From the NCBI GenBank assembly GCA_963829965.1, contig CAWHLK010000023.1:124001-188000 (forward strand): a stretch of 64,000 nt of DNA. The letters are read 5' to 3'. Positions 1 to 8,888 of this stretch are shown in pieces. Position 1 is the first letter of the stretch, and each line of letters opens with the position of its first letter. The stretch comes from DASXZH01 sp963829965 (GTDB lineage Bacteria > Armatimonadota > Fimbriimonadia > Fimbriimonadales > Fimbriimonadaceae). The notes under the pieces were generated by a model. It made no database searches, was not told where the DNA came from, and worked only from the letters and a program-made list of their open reading frames with translations. A program made the translations under genes and the position numbers.

Positions 1-1316
1 GTGTCCACCGACATTGCGCCGTTCGCCGGCTCCAACGTAAGCAAGGCATAGAACCCGTTGCCAAACTGGTCCCTCCTTTGGCCCACATAAGCCAAAGAAT
101 CGTCGGAGGCTGGACTGAGGTTCCCAGTTTGCGCGTCTATCGGCGTAGTGGGGTTGACTGACCAGAGCGGTTTCCCCGCTGCGCTTACGCGCCCGAACCA
201 CCGGACGCCGGATTCCACGTAACTGACAAACAGGCCTTCGTCGGGCGCCGCTGCAAGGAGGTTGTTGGTTCCTGCGGCTGGAAAACCCACCGACCAAGCA
301 GGCAGAGCCGATGCGCTGTACTTGCCGGCAAGTTTGGTCGTCGTTTTGGTGGTTTCGTTGAACTCGGTTGCCGTCCAAAGAACCTCGTTCGCGGAATCGG
401 AGACGATCGGCGTTATAAAGCCGGCGGTGTCTTTAGCCGCTGTAGAGCCGACGTATTGACGAGCGACGAACGCGCCGGTGCTGCCCTTGAGCCAGTCCAC
501 GGTGGCTACCGTGAAGTCCGTTCCTGCCCCGCTACCTCCAACTGCGATGTTTCCATTCGGAAGAGCGGTCAAACTCGACCAGGATTCGGAATCGAGCGGA
601 TTGTAAGATGCAGCCGACTGAGTCCAGAGGGGAAGCCCCGTCGTAGGGTTAAGGGCTACAATCTCGCCCTGCTTGTCGGTTGCGTTTAGCAACAGGCAAG
701 GGTCGCCTGCCGCAGAAATTGCCAGTCCGGGGCAGGTGGGCTTGGTTCCATAGGTTTGGGCTTTGAGCCATGGAATAGCTCCGTTGCTTGCCGCGAACTT
801 CATCATCGCGACGCCGGTAGGATACGCGGCCGCCACGTAGGCGTTGCCGGCGCTATCCACGACGAGTCCTGAGGTTCCCGTATAGCCTGTAATGGTTTGG
901 GACCATACGATCTTTCCCGCGCTGGACATCTTAACCGCGAAGATGCCGGTCCCGTTCGTGATGATGTTTTTGCTATAGCCGGCGATGAAGATGTCGCCTG
1001 CGGGATCCGTCGCGATTTGGCTTGGAAAGCAGGAGCTATAGGGCGGCTCCGAGTACGTGCAGATCCAGGCGAAATGCCCGGCCGAATCGAACTGCTGCGT
1101 CACGACCTCACCGCTAAGGAGGCCGGACTCGCCGTTACCCCCCGTCACTCCGGTGATGTAAAGGTTATTGTGCACGTCCCGGCACGAGGCGAGATAGTTG
1201 AGTTCGAGTGGCCCGTTATCTGTATACAGGCCTTGCCCCAGGATGACCTGGGTAGCCGCTCTCGGCTCGCAGAGGGAAAGCAAAATAACGAAAACCGGAA
1301 GAAATCGGCTTTTCAT
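1..1316 (-). CDS. secreted beta-propeller-like protein (3' end outside window)
   Basis: An open minus-strand frame runs from the ATG at 1316 to the window edge, about 438 codons with no stop. The start follows a GGAGG Shine-Dalgarno six bases upstream. The first 20 or so residues (MKSRFLPVFVILLSLC) form a signal peptide. The rest is low in charged residues and carries irregular repeats such as DPAGDIFIAG, VDSAGNAYVA and GLAISAAGDP. These resemble SBBP or PQQ-like propeller blades, so an extracellular beta-propeller is likely, with no catalytic motif visible. It lies downstream of the large lipoprotein gene on the same strand, separated by about 170 bp. The exact function is unknown and the C-terminus is not in the window. 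Confidence 0.75.
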   Translation of the reverse strand, partial: MKSRFLPVFVILLSLCEPRAATQVILGQGLYTDNGPLELNYLASCRDVHNNLYITGVTGGNGESGLLSGEVVTQQFDSAGHFAWICTYSEPPYSSCFPSQIATDPAGDIFIAGYSKNIITNGTGIFAVKMSSAGKIVWSQTITGYTGTSGLVVDSAGNAYVAAAYPTGVAMMKFAASNGAIPWLKAQTYGTKPTCPGLAISAAGDPCLLLNATDKQGEIVALNPTTGLPLWTQSAASYNPLDSESWSSLTALPNGNIAVGGSGAGTDFTVATVDWLKGSTGAFVARQYVGSTAAKDTAGFITPIVSDSANEVLWTATEFNETTKTTTKLAGKYSASALPAWSVGFPAAGTNNLLAAAPDEGLFVSYVESGVRWFGRVSAAGKPLWSVNPTTPIDAQTGNLSPASDDSLAYVGQRRDQFGNGFYALLTLEPANGAMSVD

Positions 1317-1486
1317 ATGCAGCCTCCAATAGCTTGCTCCCGGGACTGAGTGTACCGCCGTTTTGGCCTTTACGGGCTTTGGCCGTGGATGGTCCGCGAA
1401 CGATTCGATTTCGGAATGTGGTTGGCGCACCCTCAGCCCGCCGGAGATTCTCATCGGGCGTCCTGATCAAGAAGGCTCACACTGTG

Positions 1487-3907
1487 TTAAGGATTCTCAT
1501 TCAGGAACTGAATCGTAAAGCTTTCGCTCACGCCAGGGTCTTGGCTCAACGCCTCGACGTAAGGCGGGATCGCCGAACCGTTCACATCCCCTTCCGTGCA
1601 AACGGCGGACAGATTCCCGGAGGAATCCGTAGGGTTCAGCATCTGAAATACCAACGTGTGGGTTTGTGCAGCTTGGATATTCGCCACGTTGTAAGTCTGA
1701 GAGCTGAGCAATCCCCGAGTCGTCTCGAACGTGATGTTCGGAGTGGGGGATTTGGCCGCCACGCCATCCACTGAGATCAAGTTCTCGAACGGCTGCTGGA
1801 ACTGCCGGGTGGTGTCAAGCCAGAAGACATTAAGCAGTTGGCGCGTGGGGTCGGCGGGGGCGGTGACGATTACCGTGACCTTGTCGCCAGGCCTTGTCGC
1901 AGTCTCGCTCATTTGGACTCCGGCGGGGGCTGTGCCGAACTTGACCTGCGGAGGAATGGCGTTTGTGCACGGACTTGGGGCTCCAGTAATCGTCGCGCTC
2001 GCCGTCCCGATCGGGTTGTCCAGGTCGTCTTCGTTGAAAACTTGAACCGTGATCGTGTCCTTCGTGCCCACGGAGAACTTCGTGAAGTCGGTGACGTAAA
2101 CGCACTTGGAGTCGGGAATAATGCCAGTAGAGAGCGGAGTGGTGGACGTCGAACTCTCAAGGTTGCCCTCCAGGGCGGTGTTCGACCACTTGAACCTGAA
2201 GGCGCTCAGGTCGGTCACGTCCCGGATCGCCACGCTCAGATGAACGAGGGGATCGTTCGTATCAACAAGCGATTGCCCTGGGATGATCGAGACGATGGGT
2301 TGGAGAACCGTCGCCTTCCATATCTCGGCGTCGTTTTCGATTCGGTTGTCGTGGAAAGCCTGGGTGATGTCGACGAGCGCGATGCCTTTGTCGATTGCGC
2401 CAATGATCGCGATGGCCCTGGACGCGTCTTGGAGCGCAGCTTGGAAGGTAGCCGCATCCAGCTTCTCCGTGCTGACGAGCTTCTGGGAAAGGGCGGCAAT
2501 ATACGTAGAGCGCAGATTGTTCGAATTGTGCTCGATGGCATTCAAAACCGCGGTCGCGGCGCCCTTCAAATCGCCTGCGGCCAGCGCAGCGTCAAAACCG
2601 GGAGCCGCGTGGGATGCGGATGCAAGAACGCCTTCAAGCGCGGAGTCTTCGGGGAGCAAGCTCTCCTCCGCTTTACCTGCAATCATCTCGATGATGAGTG
2701 GCTCGAGGATGTCGCTGAAGAGCACCTTCAGCCGTACTTGTAACAGGGCGGCTCGCCATTCCTTAATGTATTCAGCTTGTAAGGCCGTGTTGTCCGAGAC
2801 CGTCGCCGCGACGGTTGGGATTGTGTCCGTGGTGCCGGGGCTGATGGCGACCACGTCGTAAACTGTGACCTTTTGAACAGGGTCCGCCGCCAGCAGGATC
2901 GGAGGGTTAATTGCGGGCAGGTAGGCGAATTTGCCCTGGAGCCCGTTGAGAAGGCCAGTTGCCACGCTCTGGATCTCCAAGGTCGGTTCGACTTCAACGT
3001 CTGAGAAGACATCTAGTGGAGGGTTGACGGGGTTGATTTGCATTGTAGAAGGGCCGACGCCAACCTTGTAGATGAAGATTGTTCCTCGCCTTCGGGTGGT
3101 GCTCACGGGGACGATGCCGTCCCCGTCCGGGTTTGGCTCGATGATCAGCGTGCTTTGCGGGGAACCGGGCTGAACGTCGATGAGAGCCCCGCTGGTTGCG
3201 CTTCCGGTGACGTAAACCCGCTGCACGGAGGCGCCCTGTCTTGCCTTCGTGTAAACCGGGGCGGGTGTTGAGTCATGCCTGGCGATGTTGGGGCCTGTGA
3301 ACGACGACTGAACCGCACCGACCGCGGCCGATATGCCTGCATCGCCATCGGTGATGGCTGTCGGATTCGCGATAACTGATGCCCTAACGGCGCTTGAAAC
3401 CTGAAGTTCCTGGGAGCTGCCGCGGATGTCCTGGATAAACGCGCTCCAGCTTCCGGTCGGCAGCATGCCACCAAGAAGGCCCATGAAAAGGAGTGCATCG
3501 GCGGTGCCTTTCACGCTGATGTCGCCGTGGCCGGCTGAAAAGACGCTGCCCGAACTCGCCGCGTCCACGTAGCCGAGAAGGGTGGTCTTGCCCGAAATCT
3601 TGTCCACCAGCTGAACGATGCGGGGTCCGGCAGAGGCGACTGGAGCGGAAAACGACCCGTTCGCGCTTACGTTCGCTTGGCCGGCCTCAGTAACAACTTG
3701 AAGCTGGGATAGCGGTAGCTTGAACCCAGCCGGAAGCACCACCGAGCCCTTGGCCATAAGGCCACCCGGGGGAGGCGTCACGATCACTGTTCCGCCACTT
3801 CCTCCGCCTCCGCAGCCGTAGATCATCGCGCTAAAAAGGGTGGCGAGCAGCAAAGCTGCCAGAGTTGGTTTTATCTGTTTCTTGAGCAAAACACACAAGG
3901 AGGCCAT
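1487..3907 (-). CDS. large putative lipoprotein of unknown function
   Basis: The product is about 806 residues if read from the ATG at 3907. An in-frame ATG at 3931 and an upstream start at 3988 are alternatives, but only the 3907 start puts a compact signal sequence (Met, Lys-Lys, hydrophobic stretch) at the N-terminus. The lipobox reads FSAMIYGC and is followed by a Gly-rich linker (GGGGSGG) typical of surface lipoproteins. The middle has helical segments around residues 390-550 and the rest is beta-rich, with Ig-like stretches near the C-terminus (FKWSNTALEGNLES, TVIVTAPADPTRQ). I recognise no family. It is probably anchored in the outer or cell-surface membrane after Lgt processing; lgt is also in this window. 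Confidence 0.8.
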   Translation of the reverse strand: MASLCVLLKKQIKPTLAALLLATLFSAMIYGCGGGGSGGTVIVTPPPGGLMAKGSVVLPAGFKLPLSQLQVVTEAGQANVSANGSFSAPVASAGPRIVQLVDKISGKTTLLGYVDAASSGSVFSAGHGDISVKGTADALLFMGLLGGMLPTGSWSAFIQDIRGSSQELQVSSAVRASVIANPTAITDGDAGISAAVGAVQSSFTGPNIARHDSTPAPVYTKARQGASVQRVYVTGSATSGALIDVQPGSPQSTLIIEPNPDGDGIVPVSTTRRRGTIFIYKVGVGPSTMQINPVNPPLDVFSDVEVEPTLEIQSVATGLLNGLQGKFAYLPAINPPILLAADPVQKVTVYDVVAISPGTTDTIPTVAATVSDNTALQAEYIKEWRAALLQVRLKVLFSDILEPLIIEMIAGKAEESLLPEDSALEGVLASASHAAPGFDAALAAGDLKGAATAVLNAIEHNSNNLRSTYIAALSQKLVSTEKLDAATFQAALQDASRAIAIIGAIDKGIALVDITQAFHDNRIENDAEIWKATVLQPIVSIIPGQSLVDTNDPLVHLSVAIRDVTDLSAFRFKWSNTALEGNLESSTSTTPLSTGIIPDSKCVYVTDFTKFSVGTKDTITVQVFNEDDLDNPIGTASATITGAPSPCTNAIPPQVKFGTAPAGVQMSETATRPGDKVTVIVTAPADPTRQLLNVFWLDTTRQFQQPFENLISVDGVAAKSPTPNITFETTRGLLSSQTYNVANIQAAQTHTLVFQMLNPTDSSGNLSAVCTEGDVNGSAIPPYVEALSQDPGVSESFTIQFLNENP

Positions 3908-4001
3908 GAAACCACCATAACCGAACCGCATTAGCGAACCATTAGCTGAGTTCGAGTTTTGGCAACGGGTTCGCCCCTCGGCGGGCAATTAATCTCAGTA
4001 C

Positions 4002-4862
4002 TCAGCCCTTTCCAACGCGGGCTGTTTTCGTTGAAGGACGTGGCAGTTTCAAGAGTGCCTGTTCAACGGTGGACTCGCGCACGACCACAAACTCCACATC
4101 CCCGTAGCCCTCAAGCAAGAGCCTGGCAGCCAGGTCCTGGCCGGAAGCTGCGTGGTAAACCACGCGGTCCTCGTGCTGTTCCACATGGACTCGAAACGGA
4201 TCTACCAGCGCGCGAACTCCGTTCGGCGATTGGGATTGAACCTCGATCTCAGTCTTAGGGCCTCGCTGAAGCAGTCCTTCAACTGGTCCAGCGTAAATTG
4301 GCCTCATGGCATCCAGCACGATTACGAGATCGAATTGGCTCAGCAGTTCCGGACGGTTGGTGACCGCGACAACCGCCGCGCCAAGCGAGGTTCTCTTTCT
4401 CAGCATTTCTAGCACGGATGCCAATGTCCAAGGGTCGATGCGGTCTAGTTGACCATCGATTACCAGCAGTCGCGAATCCACCCCCAAACAGGGAAGGAGT
4501 TCGCAAGCTGCTCGCTGCGAAGGGGACAGCTGGACGATCGGTGTCTTGCGATGATCCCAAAGGCCGCAGGCAGTCAGTGCTTCCGCCGCGTGGGTCGCCT
4601 TTCCACCCGACAAAGCATGTCGAAAAATGGATTGAGGTTTGGAGCGTTTGGGGAAGCCATCCTTTTTCGCGAAGGCCGGACGTACGAGAACGTGTACGGC
4701 CCCCTGGGCAGGTTTCTCACCGCCAATGCACTGGAGAATCCGGGTTTTGCCGGAAGCCGCGGGCCCAAAGATTGCGAGCGATTGGCCGGGGGCGACAATG
4801 AGGCTAATCGTCTGTCCCTGAGCGACCAGCCCAAAATTCTCTAGAGCGATGATCTGCGTCAT
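4002..4862 (-). CDS. ABC-type ATPase with degenerate catalytic motifs
   Basis: This 286-residue protein has an ABC nucleotide-binding fold. Walker A is GPAASGKTR near residue 33 and the D-loop region follows RLLVIDGQLDRIDP. The signature motif, normally LSGGQ, reads LSPSQ. The residue after the Walker B aspartate is Gly rather than the catalytic Glu (IDGQ). A roughly 80-residue C-terminal extension follows the NBD. Walker A is intact, so it may bind ATP, but loss of the general base predicts slow or no hydrolysis. No permease gene is adjacent. Its start overlaps the stop of the upstream peptidase gene by four bases, placing it last in a five-gene operon. A transporter, regulatory or structural role cannot be told apart from sequence. 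Confidence 0.7.
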   Translation of the reverse strand: MTQIIALENFGLVAQGQTISLIVAPGQSLAIFGPAASGKTRILQCIGGEKPAQGAVHVLVRPAFAKKDGFPKRSKPQSIFRHALSGGKATHAAEALTACGLWDHRKTPIVQLSPSQRAACELLPCLGVDSRLLVIDGQLDRIDPWTLASVLEMLRKRTSLGAAVVAVTNRPELLSQFDLVIVLDAMRPIYAGPVEGLLQRGPKTEIEVQSQSPNGVRALVDPFRVHVEQHEDRVVYHAASGQDLAARLLLEGYGDVEFVVVRESTVEQALLKLPRPSTKTARVGKG

Positions 4863-5938
4863 GCCTTTGGCAAAACGAGCAGCTCCTTGGGGGAATGGGT
4901 GAGAACTTCGTTGCCGTTCTCGGTAACTACAACATCGTCTTCTATACGCACACCGCCGAACCCTTCGATATACACGCCGGGTTCGATGGTCCAGACTTGG
5001 CCTTCGGCAATCGTATCGGTGGAAGTAGCGTTCAGTCTCCCAAAATCGTGGACGGATTTCCCGAGTCCATGCCCTAAGCCGTGGCCGAAATACTTGTCCA
5101 AATCCAGCTCGGCTAGGATTCTCCTGGAAAGCCCGTCCACGCTGGAGGCGCTGACGCCTGCCTTCAACGCGTCGATAGATGCGATCTGGGCCTTCAGAAC
5201 CTGGTCGTAAACCTGGCGATGCCGGTCCGAGGCTTCCTGAACCACCACAGTACGTGTGATATCACTGTTGTAGCCGTCCAGCTTTGCACCGAAATCCATG
5301 GTGAGGAAGTCGCCTTTCTCCAGCTTCTTCTCCGATGCGCGTCCGTGCGGCCGCGCGCTTCTCTCGCCGCTTACGACAATAGGCTCAAAGGCCAAGTGGG
5401 CTCCTTGACGCCTAAAAAAGAACTCGATTTCGAGCGAGATGTCCATCTCCCGAACACCGGGTTGGATCAAACGAAGGACATGCTCGAAGCAAGCGTCTGC
5501 GAGATTGCACGCCCGCCGGATCTTGGCAATCTCTTCGGCGGTCTTGATCATTCGCAGGGGCTCGATTAAATCCTTGACGGGAACGAGCGCTGATGGAGCC
5601 AGCTTCTCCTTCCATCGTTCATATTGAGAATAGGTGACGTTGTCCGCCTCGAATCCAAGCTCTTTCATACCGAGACGAGAGGCCTCTTGACTGATGAATG
5701 TAGCCGCGTCCATCGGGCTGGAGTAGATGGCGACATTCAAATCTCCCACTTCCTCTTTGGCTTGAACAGAATAGCGGCTATCGCTGATAAACAGCGCCTG
5801 TTTGGGATCAACGAGCACAAAACCCGATGAGCCGGTAAACCCGGTGACCCACTGGACGTTGGATATCTCGGACATGAGAAAAGCGGCGGGCCCGCTTTCT
5901 GCAAGCCGTTCTTGGAGACGTTTAATATTAGAGCTCAT
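4859..5938 (-). CDS. Xaa-Pro aminopeptidase/dipeptidase, M24 family
   Basis: This 359-residue metallopeptidase would remove N-terminal residues preceding proline, in the cytoplasm. An N-terminal creatinase-like domain (about residues 1-125, FLMSEISNVQWVTGF) precedes the pita-bread catalytic domain. The five metal ligands are visible: MDFGAKLDGYNSD (two Asp), the His of HGLGHGLG, the Glu of TIEPGVY and the Glu of RIEDD. Length and order fit the PepQ/YqhT type. It overlaps aroQ upstream and the degenerate ABC gene downstream, each by four bases. The pairing of a PepP/Q-type gene with aroQ is common in bacteria (often followed by efp, which is absent here). Confidence 0.93.
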   Translation of the reverse strand: MSSNIKRLQERLAESGPAAFLMSEISNVQWVTGFTGSSGFVLVDPKQALFISDSRYSVQAKEEVGDLNVAIYSSPMDAATFISQEASRLGMKELGFEADNVTYSQYERWKEKLAPSALVPVKDLIEPLRMIKTAEEIAKIRRACNLADACFEHVLRLIQPGVREMDISLEIEFFFRRQGAHLAFEPIVVSGERSARPHGRASEKKLEKGDFLTMDFGAKLDGYNSDITRTVVVQEASDRHRQVYDQVLKAQIASIDALKAGVSASSVDGLSRRILAELDLDKYFGHGLGHGLGKSVHDFGRLNATSTDTIAEGQVWTIEPGVYIEGFGGVRIEDDVVVTENGNEVLTHSPKELLVLPKA

Positions 5939-6390
5939 ACAACTTCCTGAACCACATGCTTGATAGCCTGGAGTGCGAGAACATAGCCGTGGCTCCCGAA
6001 CCCTACGATTTGGCCAACCGTGATCGGGGCAATAACGGATTGCCGGCGAAATTCCTCGCGTGCGTGAACATTGCTTAGGTGGACTTCAATGACGGGCAAC
6101 CGAACGGATGAGAGCGCGTCCCGCAGCGCAATCGAGTAATGGGTTAGAGCCCCTGGATTAACGATGATGCCATCCGCCCATCGCCGGTGCTGCTGGATTG
6201 CATCGATCAGCAGGCCCTCCGAGTTCGACTGTATCTTTCGGGTTTCGATGTTGTTCGCGGCGGCGGAACTGTCGATCTCCGCATCGATCTCCTCAAGCGT
6301 TTTTTTGCCGTAGATATCCGGCTCACGAAACCCAAGCAAATTCAAGTTGGGCCCGTGGAGTATCAGTACCTTAAGAGGAGCGGTTGCCAT
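5935..6390 (-). CDS. aroQ: 3-dehydroquinate dehydratase, type II
   Basis: The enzyme converts 3-dehydroquinate to 3-dehydroshikimate, the third step of the shikimate pathway, as a cytoplasmic dodecamer. The 151-residue length is normal for the type II family. Diagnostic motifs are ILHGPNLNLLG and the YGKKTLEEID segment with the catalytic Tyr, followed by NPGALTHYSIALRDAL, EVHLSNVHAREEFR with the catalytic His, and GFGSHGY near the C-terminus. It overlaps the M24 peptidase gene by four bases and the Trm112-like gene upstream by 28 bases, so it is translated as part of one operon. Confidence 0.96.
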   Translation of the reverse strand: MATAPLKVLILHGPNLNLLGFREPDIYGKKTLEEIDAEIDSSAAANNIETRKIQSNSEGLLIDAIQQHRRWADGIIVNPGALTHYSIALRDALSSVRLPVIEVHLSNVHAREEFRRQSVIAPITVGQIVGFGSHGYVLALQAIKHVVQEVV

Positions 6391-6575
6391 GGATTCTGGA
6401 TTCCAAATTCTTGAGAGGTGAGTGCGCTTTCGGGAAGAAGATGGGGAATATCGTCAACGATAGGGAAACCGTGGCCACACACCGTGCAAACCAGGTACGA
6501 ATCCAAAAGCTTTAGTGGCGGCCGCTCGTCACAAAGGGGGCAGGCCAGGATTTCAAGAAGCCTATCGTCGATCAT
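6363..6575 (-). CDS. Trm112-like zinc-ribbon protein
   Basis: The start at 6575 (MIDDRLLEILACP) fits the family better than the longer 6626 frame and gives a four-base overlap with the upstream glycosyltransferase stop/start. The product is about 70 residues. Two CxxC pairs (CPLC and CTVC) form a small zinc ribbon and LLEILACPLC is the family signature. Trm112 homologues in eukaryotes activate methyltransferases; in bacteria they often sit beside glycosyltransferase or lipid A genes and their role is less clear. Here the neighbours are a GT4 glycosyltransferase and aroQ. Confidence 0.85.
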   Translation of the reverse strand: MIDDRLLEILACPLCDERPPLKLLDSYLVCTVCGHGFPIVDDIPHLLPESALTSQEFGIQNPWQPLLLRY

Positions 6576-7672
6576 TTTAGAGCCTCGCGGTAAGCGTCCT
6601 CGGTTAATCTGGCGGTGGTTTCCCATGAAAACCCGCGCGCGCGCTCCAAGCCCTTCAGCCGCAATGATTCCAGCTTACCGGAATCGCCCACGATCGCCTC
6701 GATGGACCGCGCCCAAGAGCCAGGATCCCAGCTGGTTTCTATTTCCGCTGCGTCGCCTGCAACCTCGGGTAACGAGCCACCCGAACTGGTGAGAACGGGA
6801 CATCCGCAAGCAAAGGCCTCCAACACGGTGATTCCGAAGCCTTCGTAGCGGCTCGGAACAAGGTACAAGTCGGCCGCGCTATAAAGAGCGCTCAGTTCTT
6901 CATCGGAAACGTAGCCGGTGGCAAATGACCTTCCCGATACTTCGGCTCCATCCCATGCCGGATGACCTGTTACAGCCAGTTTATGAGGCAGGTTCTCCGG
7001 CAGCATGGCTACCGCCTCCAGCGCTAGGCTCATGTTCTTTCGTGGCCACCGGGTGCCAACGGTGAGAAGAAATGGCCCTTGGATTCCAAGCTTGTCGACG
7101 TTCGGGGTCAATACGCGCTTCACACCCAACGCGCCCGCTAATGGCGTCACGGAAATTTTGCCCTCCAGACCGGGCATGTACTTCAGAATGTCCCGTTTGG
7201 ATGTCTCTGAAACCGTGATAACTCGCCTTGCGCGGCGGGCGGACGCCGGGACGAAGCGTCGCAAAAGGAATAGGTCGCGGGCCTTGAACCATTCCGGCCC
7301 TACGAAAAAGGAGACGTCGTGAATGGTGGTGATGCCAGTCTTGGCGAGAGGGCTGAGGTTGTATTGGGTGTGGATTAAAGACGCGCCCATTTTGCGGGCG
7401 GCGACCGGGAAAGACACCATACTCCACCACCTCCCGTTGCGTGCGCGCAATTGGATCCAGCGCAATCTTTCGCTCTCGGGAATCTCCGGAGGCTTTGGCG
7501 CGTTGCTATACAGCAGATAGCGGAATTCGCTTTCTACGGTGCTAAGGCCGTGAATCAGACCTGTCCAATAGGTAGTATCGCCGGTTTTTCGGTTTCCTAC
7601 CGTACGAACATCCAAAGCTATAATAGGTCGATTCAAGGAAGTGAGCTCGTTGGTCCGATTTCTGCTTATCAA
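6572..7672 (-). CDS. glycosyltransferase family 4
   Basis: This 366-residue GT-B enzyme has an N-terminal Rossmann domain (IALDVRTVGNRKTGD) and a C-terminal nucleotide-sugar domain. The C-terminal domain holds the conserved E-x7-E motif in EGFGITVLEAFACGCPV, preceded by LYLVPSR. It would transfer a sugar from a nucleotide donor to a glycan or lipid acceptor at the cytoplasmic face; donor and acceptor are unknown. It is the first gene of the minus-strand operon continuing with Trm112-like, aroQ and the peptidase. No other polysaccharide genes lie beside it. Confidence 0.9.
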   Translation of the reverse strand: MISRNRTNELTSLNRPIIALDVRTVGNRKTGDTTYWTGLIHGLSTVESEFRYLLYSNAPKPPEIPESERLRWIQLRARNGRWWSMVSFPVAARKMGASLIHTQYNLSPLAKTGITTIHDVSFFVGPEWFKARDLFLLRRFVPASARRARRVITVSETSKRDILKYMPGLEGKISVTPLAGALGVKRVLTPNVDKLGIQGPFLLTVGTRWPRKNMSLALEAVAMLPENLPHKLAVTGHPAWDGAEVSGRSFATGYVSDEELSALYSAADLYLVPSRYEGFGITVLEAFACGCPVLTSSGGSLPEVAGDAAEIETSWDPGSWARSIEAIVGDSGKLESLRLKGLERARGFSWETTARLTEDAYREALK

Positions 7673-7716
7673 TAACAGCGTTCGTATAGTATTCGATTCA
7701 GCCGAGTAGCAATTAA

Positions 7717-8106
7717 ATGAAACAAAGAAAAACTCCTATTGGCCTAGTGATTGGGTTAGTTGTGGTTGGGACTGCTATTTTTACTCTCAACATCCTCTCA
7801 CATCGTGAGCCTTCCAAGGCGCCACCTCCGAGCACTGCATCCTTGCAGCAGGCGACGGCGGACGATCTGAAGTCGAATCTCTCGCAGCAGCTCAACAAAG
7901 GCGCCGGCAAGCGGCCGGCGACCGCGAGAATGCCCGGGGGACATGGAAGAATGCCGGGGGGAGCTGCGGTTGAGACCGGAGGTTCGATGCTGATGAAACC
8001 GGAAGCACCTAAGATGGCGCCCCAAGTCCAAAAACCCAAGCAGGATTTTTCCGGCCAAGTAGTGGGCGGTTGGTACGACAAAGAAAGCGGCGTTCCAAAG
8101 AACTAG
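7717..8106 (+). CDS. small membrane-anchored hypothetical protein
   Basis: The 129-residue product has one N-terminal transmembrane segment after a basic start (MKQRKTPIGLVIGLVVVG). A low-complexity tail rich in Pro, Ala, Gly and Lys follows, including two MPGG repeats. It converges with the ABC ATPase gene, overlapping its stop by four bases. I recognise no family. The topology suggests a single-pass protein with most of its length outside the cytoplasm. Confidence 0.6.
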   Translation: MKQRKTPIGLVIGLVVVGTAIFTLNILSHREPSKAPPPSTASLQQATADDLKSNLSQQLNKGAGKRPATARMPGGHGRMPGGAAVETGGSMLMKPEAPKMAPQVQKPKQDFSGQVVGGWYDKESGVPKN

Positions 8107-8888
8107 CTAAGCCTGCGCTCAGGCAACACGCGAATTCCAGCTTCCGTGGGGAGTCTGGCAAATTTAACCTGGTAGACCTCCTCCAACAAGGGGTCTGCCA
8201 GTATTTCGTTTATAGGGCCGTCTTTGCCAATACCTCCTTTGGAAAGCAAGATAGCTCGCCCCGCCATCGCGGCCGCCAAATTCAAGTCGTGAACTGCCGC
8301 GAGAACGGCCAAACCTTTGCTCGCCAATTGCCTCGTTAGCTGGATAAGCGTGAGCTGGTGGGCCACATCTAGATGGGCGCTAGGCTCATCGAGGAGAAGG
8401 ATCGGCGCACCTTGGGCGAGGGCCCTGGCGATGAGCACTCGCTGACGCTCGCCACCGCTGAGCTCTTGGATGGACCGATCCTTGAGAGCGAGGCATTCCG
8501 TCATTTCCATCGCGTCTTGAGCCGCTTGAATATCTTCCGGGCTATCGAAGAATCCACCCGAGAGTGGCATTCTTCCCATTGCGACAGCAGCTCCCACCTG
8601 GAACCCGAAAGCGGGGATCTCCTCTTGGGGCACAAATGCGACCCTTTGGGCCAATTCTCTATCGCTAAGGTCCTGTAAGGGGGTGCCTCCGATTTGAATC
8701 GATCCCTTAAGAGAAGGGATCGTGCGAAGGAGTGTCTTCAAGAGGGTTGATTTGCCGCTGCCGTTCGGCCCGAGAAGCACTACCACTTCACCTGCTTTGA
8801 GCTGGAAGGAAACGTCGGTCAATACGGACCGGCCAGGGTAGCCGCAGGCTAAATCCTTACACCGAAGCAGCACACCGGATTCAGGCAA
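8103..8888 (-). CDS. ABC transporter ATP-binding protein, FecE/BtuD type
   Basis: This is a 261-residue ABC ATPase of the iron-siderophore/cobalamin import class. It has a complete set of motifs: Walker A GPNGSGKST, Q-loop around FVPQEE, signature LSGGERQRV, Walker B ILLLDEPSAHLD and the H-loop in VHDLNLA. It would power a BtuC/FecD-type permease, but no such permease is in the window. The upstream gene is an ABC exporter whose stop overlaps this start by eight bases. It may pair with a permease encoded elsewhere. Confidence 0.9.
   Translation of the reverse strand: MPESGVLLRCKDLACGYPGRSVLTDVSFQLKAGEVVVLLGPNGSGKSTLLKTLLRTIPSLKGSIQIGGTPLQDLSDRELAQRVAFVPQEEIPAFGFQVGAAVAMGRMPLSGGFFDSPEDIQAAQDAMEMTECLALKDRSIQELSGGERQRVLIARALAQGAPILLLDEPSAHLDVAHQLTLIQLTRQLASKGLAVLAAVHDLNLAAAMAGRAILLSKGGIGKDGPINEILADPLLEEVYQVKFARLPTEAGIRVLPERRLS

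Noticed and set aside
262..1349. Several plus-strand open frames at 262-1349
   Set aside because: They are antisense to a continuous minus-strand frame with a signal peptide and good ribosome site starting at 1316. Their sequences show no family resemblance.
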